Source of the DNA: Membranipora membranacea
Lineage: Eukaryota > Bryozoa > Gymnolaemata > Cheilostomatida > Membraniporidae
Direction: 5' to 3'
DNA length: 64,000 bases
NCBI GenBank assembly: GCA_914767715.1
Contig: OU612074.1
Span: 10,078,062 to 10,142,061, forward strand
A program made the translations under genes and the position numbers. Shown piece after piece: positions 59,289 to 64,000 of this stretch. Numbering within the stretch: position 1 is the first letter of the stretch; each line of letters begins with the position of its first letter. Below the pieces are notes generated by a model. That model was not told where the DNA came from. It saw only the letters and a program-made list of their open reading frames with translations, and ran no database searches.

Positions 59289-62200
59289 ATGATACATTTG
59301 GAGGGAAAATTTTGGAGGGAACTCAAAACCATATCAGTACCTGAAGTCATGGCCAGAGGTAAGCCAGGGCTGGCTTTCTGTGGTTTCGCTGATATTTTTT
59401 TGTTTAAAACACTGCTTTCGAATGAGGCATTCAGCCAGTATTACGAGGATATGGAGGCCTTTCCCCAAATGCGAGTTTCTCTCAATTGGTGGAAAGAAAG
59501 GAAAAGCAGGTACCACATGATTCTTAATCAAAGGTAAGCATGTTAGGTAATATAATTGGTAATTTTTTCAGGTTTGAGTAACCCTGTGCAGTCAAAGTGG
59601 ACATAGCTGTCTGGTCAGGCAAAGACGAGGTGTGTCGCACAATGTGCAAATCTGTAGAAAATTAAAGTCCCTTTTAAAGGTTGATAAATTTTAAATATTT
59701 GATTATTCACTTGAGTTGTGCTTCTTTTCAACAGCGCTCCAATGTTTTATAAATGATAATGGCATGTCTACTGGGTGAAAAATAAACATAAAACCATCGT
59801 AACCATCAACGCCTAGTGTCTATATGATAGGTTCAGTTTATTTGGCATCAAATTTTAAGCATATTGCCAGTAGTTAATTCAAGAACTTAGTGACACCCTG
59901 TCAACAGTGTCAATTTAGAACTAACTCGGCCCTATATCAATGGTAGAGAGATTACAGCAGGTTTGAGATAAGATTATAGGGAGGCTTGCACTCATTGGTC
60001 AGGAAATATGGTAGAGAAGTGCAGTTCTATGAGTTTACCTAAATTTCTTGACTTTTTAATAAACTACTGGTGATATTCTGCCTAGCAGCACAAACGGAAT
60101 TGCATGTGGACAAGATCAGATATTTTAGGATAAAGTGAAACAAAAATAATACTAGCGACGCATGATGATCAAATTTTATAGCATTGACTGTAAAACATGT
60201 CCAATCAGCACACCTAGGCAATGCAATATCCCAATATTACAACATTAACAAACACTACTAGAAAATCCAGTAGAATTCCGAGGATGATAATTTGTAATCA
60301 TCATACTGATCAGAATAAATCTCACTGGGAATTCCATAAACGTATAAATACTCTAGACCGGAAACTATTGGCTATTTGGTGCAGGCTCAGTGTCCTCTCT
60401 AATTCAGTGCATTCCTTATGACGCAGCGACACTGTGGTATCCACTTGTTCACTGTAGCGCATAGGACAGAATAGGAGTTATGTCCCAATACAATTGAGGT
60501 AAAAGCAAAACACCTTCTAATTTCTATATATGACCACTACAATTGGGTACACCTGGAGAGTTTTACAGAGCATATATTAATCAAGTATACAACGTGATCA
60601 GTCCGCTTCCACAACAACTTGTGCTGTAGCTGCTTCTGGCCTATAGCATTTGTAAGCAAAAAATGGTGCATCGCCGATTGAAAATTTAAGGTTTTGCTCA
60701 ACATTTTACTTGATTAACTGCATCTGATTTTTCCAGCTGTCAGATATGTAAACCAAAGATGGGAAACACTGATGGTCTTTCAGTAAGGTTTAATTTCAAA
60801 TGTATTTTTGTCAGCTAAATGCTTAAAATCTGAGCTCAGAACATTAAGTCTTTGTTCTTCATGGTTCTTGCTCTTGGCTCTCGATGGAATTTTAGTATGG
60901 TGAACTTAGGAAAAGGAAAAAGTCTCAGCAATCATCTAGAGACACAGGAGTTACAACACAACCAAGTCACCTTGACCGCTGTGTAGTGCATGGCACTTTA
61001 GATAATTTGATCTCCACAGTTGTTTACGGGTGATATCTATAGAACAATTTTGTTCCCTCGGTGGTGGTGGTGGAGGAGGGATGGTTAAAAAGCTGTGTAT
61101 CCAATCAGTTTGTACCTATATATATATATACTCTTTCTTGTGCCAATATCTATGAAATTGTCCAGGGACTAAAGTCTGCAACATGTTTCTCCATAGAGTG
61201 CAGCTTTGTGATCGGTCATTGCAATTAAGATGAAAAGTCTGAAGACATGATATGCCTCGGCTCTGCCCAAACTGGCCTAATGAACTGACAGTAAGCATAA
61301 TATTGGGAAAATTTTGTAATGTAATTGAGACACTTTTATACATTGACATGACTATGTGAAAAGAGTATATTTCATTTGATACCTTTAAAACCATCTTTCT
61401 GTCTAAATTGCTAGTCACATTGTTTCAGAATGAGAAAATCTCCATGAGCTTGCATATCATGAATCATTGCGATGCCACAACCAAAGTGGATAGGACAGTA
61501 ACTTTGCGTCATGAGGAAAGCACTGATTTAGGAGGACGCTCTTAGCCTGTAGTGTCCATTTCTATGTTTATGAGGAATTCCCAATAAATTGCATTGTGGG
61601 ATATTCTCATACAAGCCCTTTTTTAATACATACATAGCATACAGCCAACTAGGTTTTGTTATTACTGGGATATTTCACACCTTCTTCACTAGGCCTGGTT
61701 GCAGTAGTGATAGCAGGGATATACAGACACAGGGGAAATTACTGATAGTTATAGTGTCTGTGGATCTTGGATTAGATAGGGGAAAGTTGTGTACAGCTTG
61801 TCATCTCTATATGTTACAGTGGCCTTTTTCTTGCAGACATACCTACCTATGATGAGCCATAACTTGTTTGATACTTATCCTAAAAACTGGTTTCCAGCAT
61901 TTGTAAAACGTCCAACCTTCAAACTACACCATATTGTTGGTATTTTGGGCTAGGATACATAGGCACCGAGTTATATGGGTTCTTGAAATAGGTTATCTCA
62001 CATAGATATTTATGTTTTGACAGTTGATAGACTTGGGCAACAAATTCAGGAAATGTCCGTGTACTGACTCAGCTCACACATAAATCTTTATGATATGACT
62101 TATTTTGTTACCCCAAATAACTCATAGCCTATTCACCTAGCCAAAATGACAATTATATGGTGTGCCGTATAGGTTGAAATGTGGACATTACAAAAAAGTT

Positions 62201-64000
62201 GCAAACCAGTGAGTTGTCATGATTAATGTCAACAATATTATGCCCGCCATAGGTTAGATCAAGTTTAATCCAATTGCTTGTATTCCAGTTGCTCCTTTCC
62301 GCTGGTCACGCTGCAGCGTGACCAGTGGATGGGGAGGAACTTCGAATGCAGGCAAATGGACAAAACTTGGTCTATCATAGGTAGGTATGTATGCATGACA
62401 AATTACCATTGTAATTTACATGATTAGTAAATCTTGAATGTAGCTAGCTTGACGAATCCCCCCCCCCCAATCACAAACTAAAGAGACTATGACTATCATT
62501 GAAGTGTCCCCTCTGCATATTCTCACTCTGTGATTCAATTTTACATGTTTAGTACCTACTGTAAACAGAGATTTTCTTCCTCCTTGCTACAGGAAACATT
62601 TTGAGAACTCCACTGCTTCTTCTATGAAAGACTTCCATGAGGCATTTTCAACAGAGTCCTGGAACCAGCTTCATCGAACTGATAAAATTCGCCATGTAGT
62701 ACTCAAGTGCAAGGAATGTGTTAAAAGCCATCCTGAGTTCAAGCTAAAAAAAATAAATATTGTATTTACAAGAACTGTTCTTTCCTCGGAGGCTCGAACA
62801 CCTCAAGCTCTGCAGCCAATCAATGTAAGCATTGAACACAATGAGAGAACACCACAACAGCGACTAACAGTTAACAACATTCCTCTCAATATCAAAAAAC
62901 AAATTATCAAGGAGTCAAGACAGGAGCAGGACAAGGATCTGATACAACCTAACAAGCGGGCTCTGTTTAGTGAGACAATGTCAGTATCAAGCTATGAGAG
63001 GCAACGGATGGCGGCTCACAGCACGCACGTACAACACGCTAAAAAAGCTCACATCGGACCGTTGGACAGCTACGCTTTTGACAGAGACAGAGTACGAACT
63101 GAGTTGGAAGAACAGGCAGATGAGAATAAGGATCTGGGTGACAGAATGAACAGAAGGTGGAGTAGGTTAGCGAGACATGCTGGGTTGAAAGCGAAAGACG
63201 GGAAAACACTGAATGCCTCACAGGTATGCTTCCATTAGCCAATCTTGATTTATGATAGTTGCAAGGGCTAACACTTGTATTGAATTTGAATAAGAATAAG
63301 TCAACGCCCATTTTCCCATATCAATTATTCATATAGAAATGAAAGGCATGTTGCACTATGTTTTAAATTTTGCTGTACCAATTTGCAGTACATCTCGGCC
63401 CATTATGATTTAATCAATTATTTGGCATATTCTGATGTATTCTAGGTACTGCAAGAATTCGCAAAAGAAGAAGGGTTCAGCTTTGAAACACAAACTAGGG
63501 CAAGGCGTACATGGATCAGATCAAGTGGTGTAATAGTGAGCAAGCCTCCCAGTGGACGAGTTTTAGGTGAGGAAAACTATGAATATATATCAGAAGAATT
63601 ACACTAGCTAAGGGCATAAATGTTAGCTTGAGTTTAGTTTAGCTAGTTTGGTTTTTCATCTTAGCTATTTCAAGAATGTCAAATTGGTGATCCAATCTAG
63701 GGTACTTTTTAGAAACTGCTATAACTTGCTCAGGCAAAAGAACTGATAGATTTATAAGCTCTGGTTTTGTTTCAATTTTTTGGCACACTGCATTACCTGA
63801 CAGTTTTGTATAGTATTAAGCCAAACTCGGCAGCAAGTTATTGTACCCATCACTGCTTATAGGGAACGAACGTCAGAAGGATATCGCCAGTGGGGCAGTA
63901 TATGTGGGAAGAAAGATTTGCCCTATAACCTTCAGTGTGCCGAGAGGTACTGCTTACCAAGATAAGATCGTCTTTGGAAGGATTATAAGCCTGGATCATA
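59289..64000 (+). CDS. Unrecognised multi-exon gene (partial, runs off window)
   Basis: Four exons join in phase: 59289(?)-59533, 62593-63223, 63446-63566 and 63863 to the edge. Donors are GTAAGC, GTATGC and GTGAGG; acceptors are CTACAG, TTCTAG and TTATAG. The first junction completes an Arg codon and the third a Gly codon. The protein reads KFWRELKTISVPEVMARGKP, then SLNWWKERKSRYHMILNQR, KHFENSTASS, a polar middle with SYERQRMAAHSTHVQHAKKA, a charged helical part (DRMNRRWSRLARHAGLKAKD) and VLQEFAKEEGFSFE. The last exon has ASGAVYVGRKICPITF and ends FGRIISLDH. It has no signal peptide. The start is uncertain: an in-frame stop lies at 59259, so either the ATG at 59289 or a splice site nearby opens the frame. 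I recognise no family. Confidence 0.7.
60348..60464 (+). repeat. Dispersed repeat shared with 55852-55953
   Basis: Both read CTCTAGAC, then GCATTCCT, GCGACACTG and ATCCACTT, then TGTAGCG. About 100 bases, moderately diverged, family unknown. Confidence 0.65.
62299..62328. repeat. 30-bp palindrome
   Basis: CCGCTGGTCACGCTG directly abuts its inverse with one mismatch. Weaker symmetry extends to about 62289-62340. Confidence 0.85.

Larger units (their letters stand above)
59540..62590. other. Large first intron of the unrecognised gene
   Basis: About 3 kb between in-phase exons. It holds the 60348-60464 repeat, a short (AT)n run near 61120, a (GGT)n run near 61060, the palindrome at 62299-62328 and a C11 run (62458-62468). 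No nested gene is supported. Confidence 0.5.

Noticed and set aside
61116-61418. 100-codon minus-strand frame
   Set aside because: It lies in the large intron of the plus-strand gene, with no splice context or motif.

Overview
The window is animal (metazoan) nuclear DNA, not bacterial. It is AT-rich and intron-bearing: GT-AG introns separate small in-phase exons, polyadenylation signals follow the genes, and the mobile elements are eukaryotic (a CR1/L2/Jockey-like LINE, a Ty1/copia gag fragment, hAT-like and TTAA-target elements, tRNA-like SINEs). A fibrinogen-related gene and a THAP zinc-finger exon fit an invertebrate or early-branching animal. I cannot name the species.

Layout. 1-2.4 kb, minus strand: the 5' part of a type II membrane protein with a fibrinogen C-terminal domain that runs off the left edge. 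3.3-4.1 kb: decayed copia gag. 4.4-9.8 kb: a LINE whose endonuclease region is replaced by a genomic fragment of a local peptide gene, and whose ORF2 carries a 377-bp TTAA element. 9.8-12.7 kb: repeat block X1, recurring at 36.6-40.4 kb. 12.7-35.2 kb: two tandem copies (units A and B, offset about 11.6 kb) of a segment with one gene of each of two secreted-peptide families. 40.9-51.9 kb: three more members of the first family in two further blocks, C and D. 51.9-52.1 kb: a truncated THAP exon. 52-59 kb: mostly empty. 59.3-64 kb, plus strand: an unrecognised multi-exon gene running off the right edge.

The main result is a cluster of two unrecognised secreted-peptide gene families. Family F has five genes: four almost identical forward copies and one diverged inverted copy. 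Each encodes a 52-residue precursor: signal peptide, then a roughly 31-residue cysteine-free amphipathic peptide ending in Gly. All share the same four-exon structure, with UTR exons at both ends. Family R has two intact genes and three broken copies. Each intact gene encodes a 168-residue secreted precursor with repeated Arg-Asn-Lys-Arg (RNKR) convertase-type sites that would release several short Pro-containing basic peptides and a C-terminal peptide with a CX5C loop. The two families travel together in the duplicated units. F genes and the broken R copies share a related 1.1-kb upstream module with a long internal hairpin. Forward F units B, C and D each lie back to back with an inverted F half-unit at a different stage of decay. 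Host-defence, toxin-like or signalling roles are all possible; the sequence alone does not decide.
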